DNA from: Candidatus Bathyarchaeota archaeon B24-2
GTDB lineage: Archaea; Thermoproteota; Bathyarchaeia; Bathyarchaeales; B24-2
Assembly (NCBI GenBank): GCA_002490245.1
Contig: PCNA01000017.1
Span: 1 to 38,556 of the forward strand
Direction: 5' to 3'
DNA length: 38,556 nt
The notes under the pieces are model-generated. The model saw only the letters and a list, made by a program, of their open reading frames with translations, did no database searches and was not told the DNA's origin. Each line of letters opens with the position of its first letter. Position 1 is the first letter of the stretch. A program made the translations under genes and the position numbers. Shown here in pieces: positions 31,242-38,556 of the stretch.

Positions 31242-32435
31242 TTGAAGATAACTGGTTTGAAGTGTGCGGTCATAGCTCAGACCCCGGTAGTTAGGATAAC
31301 CACAGACGAGGGGATAGACGGGCTAGGTCAAATAGAGGCATCCAAAAACTATCTTAAACCCCACGTTCTATTCTACGAGCGTTTCATCTTGGGAGAAGAC
31401 CCGACGAACGTTCAGCGGATAACGATGAAGCTACGTAGGTTCGGCGGGTTTAAGCCTTGGGGGAGTAGTGTAAGCGCTATAGAGATGGCGCTATGGGACA
31501 TCGCGGGTAAGGCCGCCGGCCTACCGGTTTACAAGCTTCTGGGGGGAAAGGTTAGGGATAAGGTGAGGGTCTACAACACCGCTACGGGTCCACGTCTCAA
31601 GGGCTACTCGCCCGAGGATTACGCCGAGAACGCTAGAGAGAAGCTAGCCTTACCGCATGGATTCAAGATATTCAAGTTTCCGTTAGGCTTTCATGGCGGT
31701 ATGTTCGCGTCCAACCCGAAGTTCTTTTACGGCGAGGTCGAAACCGGATATCCACATCCGAATAAAGGGTACGTCACAGAACTAGGATTAAAGCACTGCG
31801 TTGAATGCGTCAAGGCGCTTAAGGAGGTTCTGGGAGAAGAATACGGATTAGCATTAGACTGCGGTCCAGGCTTCCCCATACCCTCTGCGATAAAGCTCGC
31901 TAAAGCCCTCGAACCCTTCAACGTCATGTGGCTTGAAGACCTGATAACCGGAGATTACTATCCATACACCGAGGTCGAGGCCTTCAGGATAGTCAAGTCG
32001 AGCACCACCACGCCGATCCACACGGGAGAGCAGATATACCTAAGGGAGGGGTTCAGAGACCTGATCGAGAGGAACGCCGTGGACATCATAGGGCCAGACC
32101 CATGCGATGCGGGGGGAATAGCGGAAACTAAGTGGATCGCTGAACTAGCAGACTTACATGGAGTCCTCATCGCACCACATTCGGGTCTAAACGGGCCGAT
32201 AGAGCTCATGGCGGCCGTACATATGGCGGCAACCCTCCCGAAAAACTTTATAGCTCTAGAGTTCCCGTTCGCTCCGCAGGAATGGTGGGAAGGAAACCTG
32301 GTGAAAGGCTTAGAGAAGCCTGTCGTTAAGGACGGGTTCGTGGAGGTACCTGATAAACCCGGTTTAGGCATAGAACTTAACGAGAAGGCTGTAAGGAAGG
32401 TCTTGAGGGAAGAAGATAAAGACTTCTTCGAGTAG
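31242..32435 (+). CDS. Enolase-superfamily sugar-acid dehydratase (mandelate racemase/muconate lactonising type)
   Basis: This 397-residue protein has the enolase-superfamily layout. Near the middle, KIFKFP gives a Lys-x-x-Lys stretch. Metal ligands are the Asp in LALDCGPG, the Glu in MWLEDL and the Glu in HTGEQIY. A His-Asp pair, GPDPCDAGG and IAPHSGLNGP, gives the catalytic base, as in gluconate/galactonate-type dehydratases. Dehydration of an aldonic acid to the 2-keto-3-deoxy acid is the likely reaction; the particular sugar is open. I chose the TTG at 31242 (KITGLKCAVI start), eleven bases after GGAGG; GTG at 31224 would add six residues. It links to the KDG-aldolase-like and KDG kinase genes by function. 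Confidence 0.87.
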   Translation: MKITGLKCAVIAQTPVVRITTDEGIDGLGQIEASKNYLKPHVLFYERFILGEDPTNVQRITMKLRRFGGFKPWGSSVSAIEMALWDIAGKAAGLPVYKLLGGKVRDKVRVYNTATGPRLKGYSPEDYAENAREKLALPHGFKIFKFPLGFHGGMFASNPKFFYGEVETGYPHPNKGYVTELGLKHCVECVKALKEVLGEEYGLALDCGPGFPIPSAIKLAKALEPFNVMWLEDLITGDYYPYTEVEAFRIVKSSTTTPIHTGEQIYLREGFRDLIERNAVDIIGPDPCDAGGIAETKWIAELADLHGVLIAPHSGLNGPIELMAAVHMAATLPKNFIALEFPFAPQEWWEGNLVKGLEKPVVKDGFVEVPDKPGLGIELNEKAVRKVLREEDKDFFE

Positions 32436-32514
32436 TCCCTCGGTAAAGGGAGCGTTCGACGTAGAGGTAAAGATGCTTCGGAAAGCAGAAAGCGGTTAGG
32501 AACCGTGGAGAATT

Positions 32515-33366
32515 ATGGTAGACTCAGTTAAAGTCGCGGGAATCCAGATGGAACCCAAGATTCTGGAGAAGGAACTAAACTTAGAGAGGTGTTTAGACTT
32601 CATACAGACCGCTGCCCGGCAGGGAGCTAAACTCCTCGTCTTTCCGGAATGTGCCTTAACCGGATACTGCTTCTCCAGCCTCGATGAGGGTTTATCCGTG
32701 GCTGAGGCCATACCGGGTCCGAGTACTGAGGCCATAGCTTCGGTCTGCAGGGAGCTAGAAGTCTACGTGGTGATGGGTTTACTCGAAAAATCTGGGAATA
32801 AGTGCTATAATGCCTTAGCTTTCGTCGGCCCTGAAGGCTTGATCGGAAGTTACAGAAAGATTCATCTGCCATATCTGGGAATCGACAGGTTCGCCACACC
32901 CGGGAACCGACCGTTCCGGGTTTACGATACGCCTGTGGGGAGGGTCGGCTTGAACATCTGCTTCGACGTTAGGTTTCCTGAGAGCTCTAGGGTGATGGCC
33001 CTTCAAGGAGCGGAGGTCATAGCGTTGCCTACAAACTGGCCTAAGGGGGCGGAGAGCGCCCCAAGGTTCATCGTCCATACGAGGGCTTACGAGAACCGGG
33101 TTAACTACATAGCCGTGGATAGGGTGGGGGTGGAACGCGGGTTTAGGTTTATCGGTCAAAGTAAGATAGTCGACTATAACGGGCGGACCCTAGCCGAGGC
33201 GGACGTGTCTAGAGAGGAGATTATCTACGCGGACCTCGATTTGAAGGCTACCAGAGAAAAACGTGTCGTTATAATTCCAGGGGAGTTTGAGCTTCCGCTC
33301 TTCGAGGGTAGGAGGCCTGAATTCTACGGTTTAATCTGCGAACGCGGGGAATCCGTCGAGTGCTAG
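32515..33366 (+). CDS. Carbon-nitrogen hydrolase (nitrilase superfamily)
   Basis: The 283-residue protein has the Glu-Lys-Cys triad of the nitrilase superfamily: E45 in FPECALTGY, K115 in YRKIHLPY and C149 in LNICFDVRFPESS. Such enzymes hydrolyse amides, carbamates or nitriles; N-carbamoylputrescine or omega-amidase-like substrates are common, but none is indicated here. It follows the dehydratase by 79 bases on the same strand. ATG at 32515 has a weak GGAG leader. Its end is five bases from the convergent SAH hydrolase gene. Confidence 0.87.
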   Translation: MVDSVKVAGIQMEPKILEKELNLERCLDFIQTAARQGAKLLVFPECALTGYCFSSLDEGLSVAEAIPGPSTEAIASVCRELEVYVVMGLLEKSGNKCYNALAFVGPEGLIGSYRKIHLPYLGIDRFATPGNRPFRVYDTPVGRVGLNICFDVRFPESSRVMALQGAEVIALPTNWPKGAESAPRFIVHTRAYENRVNYIAVDRVGVERGFRFIGQSKIVDYNGRTLAEADVSREEIIYADLDLKATREKRVVIIPGEFELPLFEGRRPEFYGLICERGESVEC

Positions 33367-33371
33367 GACGT

Positions 33372-34631
33372 TTAGGTTCCTGCTTCGAACGATTTCAGGT
33401 ACCTCTCCTGCTCGGGGGTTAGGTCGTCGATCCTTATACCCATCGTCTCGAGCTTTAGCCTAGCTATCTCCAAGTCCTGCTCTCTAGGCACCTCGTAGAC
33501 CCTCGGTTCCAGTCTCCCCTTTTCCTTCACCAGCCTAAGCACCGACATAAACTGGTTCGCGAAGCTCATGTCCAGCACCTCCGAGGGGTGGCCTTCAGCG
33601 GCTACAAGGTTAACTAGACGGCCTTCTGCCAGAAGGTATATTCTCCGCCCGTCTGGTAGGATGTACTCCACGTTGTTAGGTCTGATCTCCTTCTTGGATT
33701 TAGCCATCTCCTCTAGGTCTGACACCGAGATCTCGACGTTGAAGTGTCCTGCGTTGGCTAGAACGACGCCGTCTTTCATCAACGCTATGTGCTCCCTTCT
33801 TATCACGTCTTTGCATCCGGTGGCCGTTATGAATATGTCTCCTATCTTCGCCGCCTCGCTCATCGGCATGACCCTGTAGCCCTCCATCACTGCTTTAAGC
33901 GCCTTGATCGGGTCGACTTCACAGACCGTAACGTTGGCTCCCATACCTCTCGCCCTTAACGCTATTCCTCTACCACAGTGACCGTAGCCTACGACCACCA
34001 CGTTCTTCCCTGCCAGAAGTATGTTCGTGGCCCTCAGGATTCCGTCCAGCGACGATTGACCTGTACCATAGACGTTGTCGAAGTCCCATTTCGTCTCGGC
34101 GTCGTTGACCGCTATGATCGGGTACTTCAACCTGCCGGACTCGGCCATAGCCTTCAACCTATGGACTCCGGTCGTGGTTTCCTCGGTTCCCCCTATAATG
34201 CCGTCGATGACCTCAGGCCTCTTCTCGTGGATCGTGACCACTAGGTCTGCCCCGTCGTCCAACGTGATGTTAGGTTCAGACGCTATCACCTGGTCTATAC
34301 ACCAGTAATACTCCTCCCTCGAGAGCCCCCGCCAACCGAAGACCGCTACACCCTCCTTAGCCAACGCGGCCGCCACGTCATCCTGAGTGGACAGAGGATT
34401 GCATCCACACCAAGCTGTTTCGGCTCCGGCTGCCATGAAGGTTCTGACGAGGACGGCTGTCTCTTTGGTTATGTGCAGGCAGCCGCCTATACGGATGCCG
34501 CTTAGAGGCTTCTCCTTAGAGTACTTCTCCCTGAGCTTCATCAGAACGGGCATCCTCGACTCAGCCCACTCTATCTTAAGCAGACCTTGATCGGCTAAGC
34601 TTAAGTCCTTAACCTTAAACTTCACATCCAT
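33372..34631 (-). CDS. ahcY: Adenosylhomocysteinase (S-adenosylhomocysteine hydrolase)
   Basis: This enzyme splits S-adenosylhomocysteine, the product of methyltransferases, into adenosine and homocysteine with bound NAD. Family segments are [52 protein letters not shown], the NAD fold [30 protein letters not shown] and the late [15 protein letters not shown]. The C-terminus ends [16 protein letters not shown] and lacks the Lys-Tyr-Arg-Tyr tail of bacterial and eukaryotic forms, as usual in archaea. The ATG at 34631 with GGGAGAG just upstream is preferred over a TTG at 34643. It serves the methylation cycle together with the TrmO and the other methyltransferase in this window. Confidence 0.95.
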   Translation of the reverse strand: MDVKFKVKDLSLADQGLLKIEWAESRMPVLMKLREKYSKEKPLSGIRIGGCLHITKETAVLVRTFMAAGAETAWCGCNPLSTQDDVAAALAKEGVAVFGWRGLSREEYYWCIDQVIASEPNITLDDGADLVVTIHEKRPEVIDGIIGGTEETTTGVHRLKAMAESGRLKYPIIAVNDAETKWDFDNVYGTGQSSLDGILRATNILLAGKNVVVVGYGHCGRGIALRARGMGANVTVCEVDPIKALKAVMEGYRVMPMSEAAKIGDIFITATGCKDVIRREHIALMKDGVVLANAGHFNVEISVSDLEEMAKSKKEIRPNNVEYILPDGRRIYLLAEGRLVNLVAAEGHPSEVLDMSFANQFMSVLRLVKEKGRLEPRVYEVPREQDLEIARLKLETMGIRIDDLTPEQERYLKSFEAGT

Positions 34632-34754
34632 ACACTCTCCCAACTTGTTTACGGCCTTTAAGAGTCGAAGTTAATTTTCTCCCGAACCCACATAAAGTTT
34701 AGCTGGATGATCAAGTTTAATTTAGGGGGAGCTATAGTCTTCTGGGGGTTTAAG

Positions 34755-36020
34755 GTGAAGCTTCTATTCCTAGTGCTGGACGGCGCCGCGGACAGGATGA
34801 ACGGGGAGACGCCGCTGGAGAAGGCTGAGGCAGACGGCTTAAACGAGCTAGTAAAACATGCTAAATGCGGTCTCCAGTATACGGTGGGTAGGGGTATAGC
34901 GCCGGAGAGCGACGTGGCTGTACTCTCGATCCTCGGGTATAACCCGCATGAAGTCTATACGGGTAGGGGGCCTTTGGAGGCCCTCGGTATAGGGGTTCGC
35001 CTGAGGGAGGGTAAGGAGGTGGTTTTCAGGGGGAACTTTGCCACCGTAGAACCTGAAAGTTTGAGGTTGATAGACAGGAGGTGCGGCAGAGACCTTTCGC
35101 TGAGGGAGGCTGAAAGGCTGGCTGAAACGCTTAACAGCTCCGAATTGAACAGCCCTGAAGGCTACTTTAAGGTCTATCCGACGGTTGGATACAGGAACAT
35201 CGTTATATTCGGGAGCGAGTTAGGCTTATCCGATAGGGTGTCCTCGACGGATCCGGCGTACATTCAGGTGGATAGAATATCGACTGCCCAGATGGGTTAT
35301 GAACCTAAAGTTAAGGAATGTACTCCGCTCGACGGGACAGAGGAGGCTTCGAGGACTGCGAGGTTGGTTAACGCATTCACCAAGGAGACCGTTAGGCTAC
35401 TGGACGAGCATCCGGTGAACCTTGAAAGGGTCCGTAGAGGTAAACTGAAGGCTAACTGCATAATCTTAAGGCAGGCTGGAGGGTCGCTGCCTAAGGTTAA
35501 GCCGATAAACGACCTGTACGGGCTTAGGTTCGGCTCGATAACCGAGATGCCGATAGAGAAGGGTATCGCCCGCCTCTTAGGGATGAAAGCCGTCGAATGC
35601 AGGTCTATACCCGAAGACCCTGAGAGAGACCTCGCGATAAAGCTAGACGCCGTAGACGAACTCCTGAAGTCGGTCGACGTCGTCTACGTGCATCTGAAGG
35701 GGCCAGACATACCCGGACATGACGGAAACTTCGAGAAGAAGGTTGAAGCGATAGAGGTTATAGACGAGTTCTTCGTGAAGAAAGTTCTCGAGAGACATAG
35801 TTTAGACGAGCTCTCCTTCCTCGTAACCTCAGACCACGCTACGCCGTGGAGGCTGAAGGCGCATAGCGACGACCCGGTACCTTTCATGGTCGCTTCTAAC
35901 AGGATTAAGCCGGACGGGATAGGGAAGTTCTGCGAGAGGGAGTGTTTAAAGGGGTCTTTAGGCGTGCTGGAGCATGGATGGCTCCTACTTCCTAAGGTAA
36001 TTCAGATGCTATCCGTTTAA
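34755..36020 (+). CDS. apgM: Cofactor-independent phosphoglycerate mutase, archaeal type (ApgM)
   Basis: This alkaline-phosphatase-superfamily enzyme interconverts 3- and 2-phosphoglycerate. Metal and active-site segments are LLFLVLDGAADRMNGETPLE, GIAPESDVAVLSILGYNP with the nucleophilic Ser, HLKGPDIPGHDGNFEKK, and TSDHATPW. The length is about 420 residues. I chose GTG at 34755, six bases after GGGGG and directly before KLLFLVLDG; the frame is open from an ATG at 34707, but the added residues (IKFNLGGAIVFWGFK) are not family-like and cover a TATA-like TTTAATTTAG. The trmO gene follows 17 bases downstream. Confidence 0.94.
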   Translation: MKLLFLVLDGAADRMNGETPLEKAEADGLNELVKHAKCGLQYTVGRGIAPESDVAVLSILGYNPHEVYTGRGPLEALGIGVRLREGKEVVFRGNFATVEPESLRLIDRRCGRDLSLREAERLAETLNSSELNSPEGYFKVYPTVGYRNIVIFGSELGLSDRVSSTDPAYIQVDRISTAQMGYEPKVKECTPLDGTEEASRTARLVNAFTKETVRLLDEHPVNLERVRRGKLKANCIILRQAGGSLPKVKPINDLYGLRFGSITEMPIEKGIARLLGMKAVECRSIPEDPERDLAIKLDAVDELLKSVDVVYVHLKGPDIPGHDGNFEKKVEAIEVIDEFFVKKVLERHSLDELSFLVTSDHATPWRLKAHSDDPVPFMVASNRIKPDGIGKFCERECLKGSLGVLEHGWLLLPKVIQMLSV

Positions 36021-36037
36021 AGTCGGTCAAGGACTAC

Positions 36038-36481
36038 TTGGAAGGATGGAAGACCTTGATCGAGGTTAAGCCTATAGGCTTCGTCGTGAGGGAAGATAGC
36101 TTAGAAGACGAGTCCAAAGTGGTTTTGGCGGAGGAGTTCGCTGAGGGGTTAGACGGAATAGAGGGGTTCTCCCATGTCTACGTGATCTTCTGGCTCCATA
36201 AGGTTAAGAACCGTGAGAGGAGGGTGCTGAAGGTTCATCCCAGAGGTAGGAGAGACCTGCCTTTAGTCGGAGTATTCGCGACCAGAAGCCCTATGAGGCC
36301 TAACCCGATCGGCTTAACCCTAGTCGAGTTGGTCGAGCGTAAGGGTAACGTCCTAGTCGTTCGAGGTTTAGACGCTTTCGACGGTACTCCCGTGTTGGAT
36401 ATAAAGCCTTGCGTCTCGGAGACTGCCGGGAGGAAGTTTAGGTTTCCAGACTGGTTGGTAAGGCTTAAAGCCGAACCTTGA
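36038..36481 (+). CDS. TrmO-like tRNA t6A37 methyltransferase
   Basis: The 147-residue protein is a UPF0066/TsaA family member. These proteins methylate N6-threonylcarbamoyladenosine at position 37 of some tRNAs, using S-adenosylmethionine, in characterised members. Visible are IEVKPIGFVVREDS, GIEGFSHVYVIFWLH, VGVFATRSPMRPNPIGLTLV and GLDAFDGTPVLDIKP, all strongly conserved. The start given is TTG at 36038; TTG at 36056 is equally reasonable. Being close behind apgM, it is probably co-transcribed. The role in tRNA modification rests on family membership. Confidence 0.88.
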   Translation: MEGWKTLIEVKPIGFVVREDSLEDESKVVLAEEFAEGLDGIEGFSHVYVIFWLHKVKNRERRVLKVHPRGRRDLPLVGVFATRSPMRPNPIGLTLVELVERKGNVLVVRGLDAFDGTPVLDIKPCVSETAGRKFRFPDWLVRLKAEP

Positions 36482-36487
36482 GTTAAC

Positions 36488-37897
36488 CTACCCCTTAAAC
36501 TTCCATCTGGTTCCGGAAGCCGAATCCTCTATGACGAAGCCCAGCTCTTCGAGCTTCGACCTTATGAAGTCCGCGGTCTCGTAGTCTCTACGTCTCCTCA
36601 GAACGTTCCTTACCTCGAGTATCAGCTCGACTAGCTTGGGGGAGAGGCCTTGAACCTCCTTCTCTTCCACCTTGGTCTCTATGCCCAGTACACCGTCTAG
36701 GAGTTCTTCTATCACTTTTAACACTCTCCCTTTAGTTTCGCGGGAAACGCCTTCACGTGAACCTGTGAACTCGTTGAGCTCGCTTATGAAGTCGAAGATC
36801 GCTGCCAAGGCTTTCGGCGTGTTGAAGTCGTCGTCCATGGCTTCCTCGAACCTACGTCTTAAATCCTCCACGTGGGCTAGAAGTTCTTTCTCCCCCTCCA
36901 CCTGAGTCTCTAGCTCTCTTAGCCGCCTGAAAGCCTGTATAGAGGACCTTATCTTCTCTAGGTTTCTTCTAGCCTGCTCGATCGTTCTCTCGTTGAAGTC
37001 TATCGGGCTCCTATAGTGGGCGGAGATGAGGAACATCCTCAAGGTTTGGGCGCCATACTTGGAGACGGCGTCCCTAACCGTAATAAAGTTGCCTAGGGAC
37101 TTGGACATCTTCTCGCCGTTTATCGTCAACCACTCGTTGTGGAGCCAGTATCTGGCTAGGGGCTTGCCTGAAGCAGCCTCGGACTGCGCTATCTCGTTCT
37201 CGTGATGTGGAAATATCAGGTCTTTGCCTCCCGCATGTATGTCGAAGGTTTCGCCGAGGTATATCGAGGACATGACGGAGCACTCTATATGCCAGCCCGG
37301 CCTTCCGGGACCCCATGGACTATACCAGAAAGGCTCGCCGGGTTTCCGGCTCTTCCAGAGGGCGAAGTCTGCAGGGTTCCTCTTGTTCGGGTCTACCTCG
37401 ACCCTAGCGCCCTTGATGAGGGACTCTACTTTGACTCCGGAGAGCTTCCCGTATTCAGGGAACTTCGTTACGTCGTAGTAGACGTTACCCTCTACTACGT
37501 AGGCGTACCCCTTCTCTATGAGCTTCTCTATCAGCGCTATCATCTCGCCTATATGCTGCGTAGCCCTCGGGTTCACGTCGGCCTTCTTCACTCTTAAAGC
37601 CTTCAAGTCCTCGAAGTATGCCTCCGTGTATAGCTCGCCTAGCTGCTGTAGGGTTATGTTCAGCTCCTTAGCCCTTCTGATCGTCTTGTCGTCCACGTCG
37701 GTTATGTTGCTGACGAACTTAACCTTAAACCCCTTATACTCTAGGTAACGTCTCACCACGTCGAACGCAACGAAAGACCTAGCGTTACCTATGTGAATGT
37801 AGTCGTATACGGTCGGCCCGCAGACGTAGATGCGGACCTCACCGGGCCTGAGTGGGTGGAAGGGCTCCTTCCTCTTCGTCAACGTATTGTATACCAT
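36488..37897 (-). CDS. cysS: Cysteinyl-tRNA synthetase
   Basis: This class I synthetase charges tRNA-Cys. It has YVCGPTVYDYIHIGNARSFV, where HIGN is the HIGH motif, a zinc site formed by that Cys with WHIECSVMSS and the HHENEIAQSEA segment, and the KMSKSLGNF motif. The C-terminal anticodon-recognition helices end at RRRRDYETADFIRSKLEELG. The ATG at 37897 (MVYNTLTKRKEP) is preferred; a TTG at 37906 would add three residues. The length of about 470 is normal. Its end is six bases from the convergent trmO gene. Confidence 0.96.
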   Translation of the reverse strand: MVYNTLTKRKEPFHPLRPGEVRIYVCGPTVYDYIHIGNARSFVAFDVVRRYLEYKGFKVKFVSNITDVDDKTIRRAKELNITLQQLGELYTEAYFEDLKALRVKKADVNPRATQHIGEMIALIEKLIEKGYAYVVEGNVYYDVTKFPEYGKLSGVKVESLIKGARVEVDPNKRNPADFALWKSRKPGEPFWYSPWGPGRPGWHIECSVMSSIYLGETFDIHAGGKDLIFPHHENEIAQSEAASGKPLARYWLHNEWLTINGEKMSKSLGNFITVRDAVSKYGAQTLRMFLISAHYRSPIDFNERTIEQARRNLEKIRSSIQAFRRLRELETQVEGEKELLAHVEDLRRRFEEAMDDDFNTPKALAAIFDFISELNEFTGSREGVSRETKGRVLKVIEELLDGVLGIETKVEEKEVQGLSPKLVELILEVRNVLRRRRDYETADFIRSKLEELGFVIEDSASGTRWKFKG

Positions 37898-38018
37898 CAG
37901 AGGCAAACCTTACACCTGCAAGTCCATGCCTAACCCATAATACCTATAAGGTAGGATTAAAATCTGTCTAAAAACCGTTTAGGTTTAAACCTTCCGTTAG
38001 GAAGTCTTCTCAAAGCCG

Positions 38019-38144
38019 TCAGAACACGCTTCTTTCAAGATTCGTATACGTTGTGGTTTTAACGTGTTTGCTCGCCTTTCTTCGCAGGGTCTTGTCTTCT
38101 GTCACCAACGGCACGAGCGCTGAAGCGTCTAGAAGATACTTCAA
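38019..38144 (-). pseudogene. Truncated VapC-type PIN-domain toxin
   Basis: A TTG at 38144 overlaps the TGA of vapB and opens a 41-codon frame starting KYLLDASALVPLVTEDKTLR, an unmistakable PIN N-terminus with the first catalytic Asp. It ends at 38019 after NLERSVF. In the next frame the sequence goes on as VLTALRRLPNGRFKPK to a stop near 37957, so a frameshift and then loss of the remainder seem to have removed the other catalytic acids. A normal VapC has about 130 residues. The toxin should be inactive. Confidence 0.75.
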
Positions 38145-38371
38145 TATGATTCCCTATCCTGACGTACTAGGTCGGCTATCAGCTCGGGGTTTATCTTATC
38201 GCTTAAGCGTTTCCTGAGAGCCTCAAGTCTCTCAGCGAGACCTCTCATCTCAAGTTCGGAGAGATACTCGGATAGGAGCCTCCTCACGGTTTCGCTCACA
38301 TTCACATCATACTTCTCAAGTTTCTTCTTAATCTCATCGGGAACCCGAACGGTTATGATGGCCACCCGCAT
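38141..38371 (-). CDS. VapB-type ribbon-helix-helix antitoxin
   Basis: The 76-residue protein starts RVAIITVRVPDEIKKKLEKY, followed by VNVSETVRRLLSEYLSELE: a ribbon-helix-helix DNA-binding motif. The C-terminal part (RLEALRKRLSDKINPELIAD) would bind the toxin. It overlaps the start of a truncated vapC, showing that the pair was once a complete module. It is intact and could still act as a repressor or as an anti-addiction factor. Confidence 0.8.
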   Translation of the reverse strand: MRVAIITVRVPDEIKKKLEKYDVNVSETVRRLLSEYLSELEMRGLAERLEALRKRLSDKINPELIADLVRQDRESY

Positions 38372-38383
38372 ACACCGTAATAT

Positions 38384-38397
38384 AATTAATTAATGAG
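38384..38397 (-). promoter_or_regulatory. TATA box for the vapB remnant module
   Basis: Minus-strand ATTAATTAATTATA lies about 20-25 bases upstream of the vapB ATG at 38371, which would give a leaderless transcript. The rest of the window's right end (38398-38556) shows no gene. Confidence 0.4.
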
Positions 38398-38556
38398 TGA
38401 TGTACGGTTATAAATCTGCAACTTTGCTTTACATTTACCGCAATTATTCTAAGGTTAGCGCTAAAACAACGATTTAGAAGTGAATGTAGCAAATTAACCC
38501 CGCTTCAAACTCATTACCACAGGAATATTCGAAAACCCGTAGAACTACACCCTTTT

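Noticed and set aside
1-38556. CRISPR arrays, insertion sequences, prophage genes or replication origin
   Set aside because: No regularly spaced repeats, transposase, integrase, phage structural genes or Orc1/Cdc6 gene were seen anywhere in the window.

Overview
This window looks like a chromosome segment of an archaeon, probably a carbon-monoxide-dehydrogenase-bearing, acetogenic-type lineage of the TACK group; Candidatus Bathyarchaeia is my best guess, inferred from gene content and not proven. The archaeal signs are an ACDS-type CO dehydrogenase/acetyl-CoA synthase operon, archaeal-order ribosomal protein genes with an RNA polymerase subunit D, transcription factor B, archaeal phosphoglycerate mutase (ApgM), CTP-type riboflavin kinase/regulator (RbkR), tRNA introns of the bulge-helix-bulge type, TATA boxes in place of -35/-10 promoters, and frequent GTG and TTG starts.

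Layout. Positions 1-4432 (minus) hold cdhA-cdhB-cdhC, with cdhC running off the left edge, and upstream a stand-alone Lrp/AsnC effector-domain protein. A gene-free stretch (4433-4800) follows. Positions 4801-8287 (minus) are the uS13-uS4-uS11-RpoD-eL18-uL13-uS9 operon; its rpoD reading frame is broken by one extra base near 6505. Positions 8447-14929 are accessory: a 704-residue transglutaminase-like protein, a tRNA-Arg(CCT) with two introns, an MNT/HEPN toxin-antitoxin pair, a radical SAM protein, a 3-methyladenine DNA glycosylase and a membrane-anchored transglutaminase-like protein on a very regular coiled coil. Positions 15030-20551 and 29579-32435 carry sugar and sugar-acid genes: FGGY kinase, DhnA-type aldolase, MDR dehydrogenase, KDG-aldolase-like protein, KDG kinase, HpaI-type aldolase and an enolase-superfamily dehydratase. 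Between them lie a GalE-like epimerase with an unidentified TIM-barrel-like protein, TFB, a GNAT acetyltransferase with an M28 peptidase, tRNA-Gln(CTG), a VapBC pair, a small orphan and a methyltransferase. Positions 30366-37897 end in housekeeping genes: RbkR, nitrilase-family amidohydrolase, SAH hydrolase, ApgM, TrmO and CysS. The right edge has an intact vapB and a truncated vapC.

How they work together (inference): the dehydrogenase, dehydratase, KDG kinase and aldolases could take sugar acids to pyruvate and a C3 unit, ApgM sits on the lower glycolytic/gluconeogenic path, and the CODH/ACS complex could recycle CO2 and reductant to acetyl-CoA. The main points for a second look are the doubly interrupted tRNA-Arg, the rpoD frameshift, a 12-base motif shared by the promoter regions of two sugar-acid genes, and the Tyr/Leu heptad stalk protein. 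I found no CRISPR array, insertion sequence or prophage.
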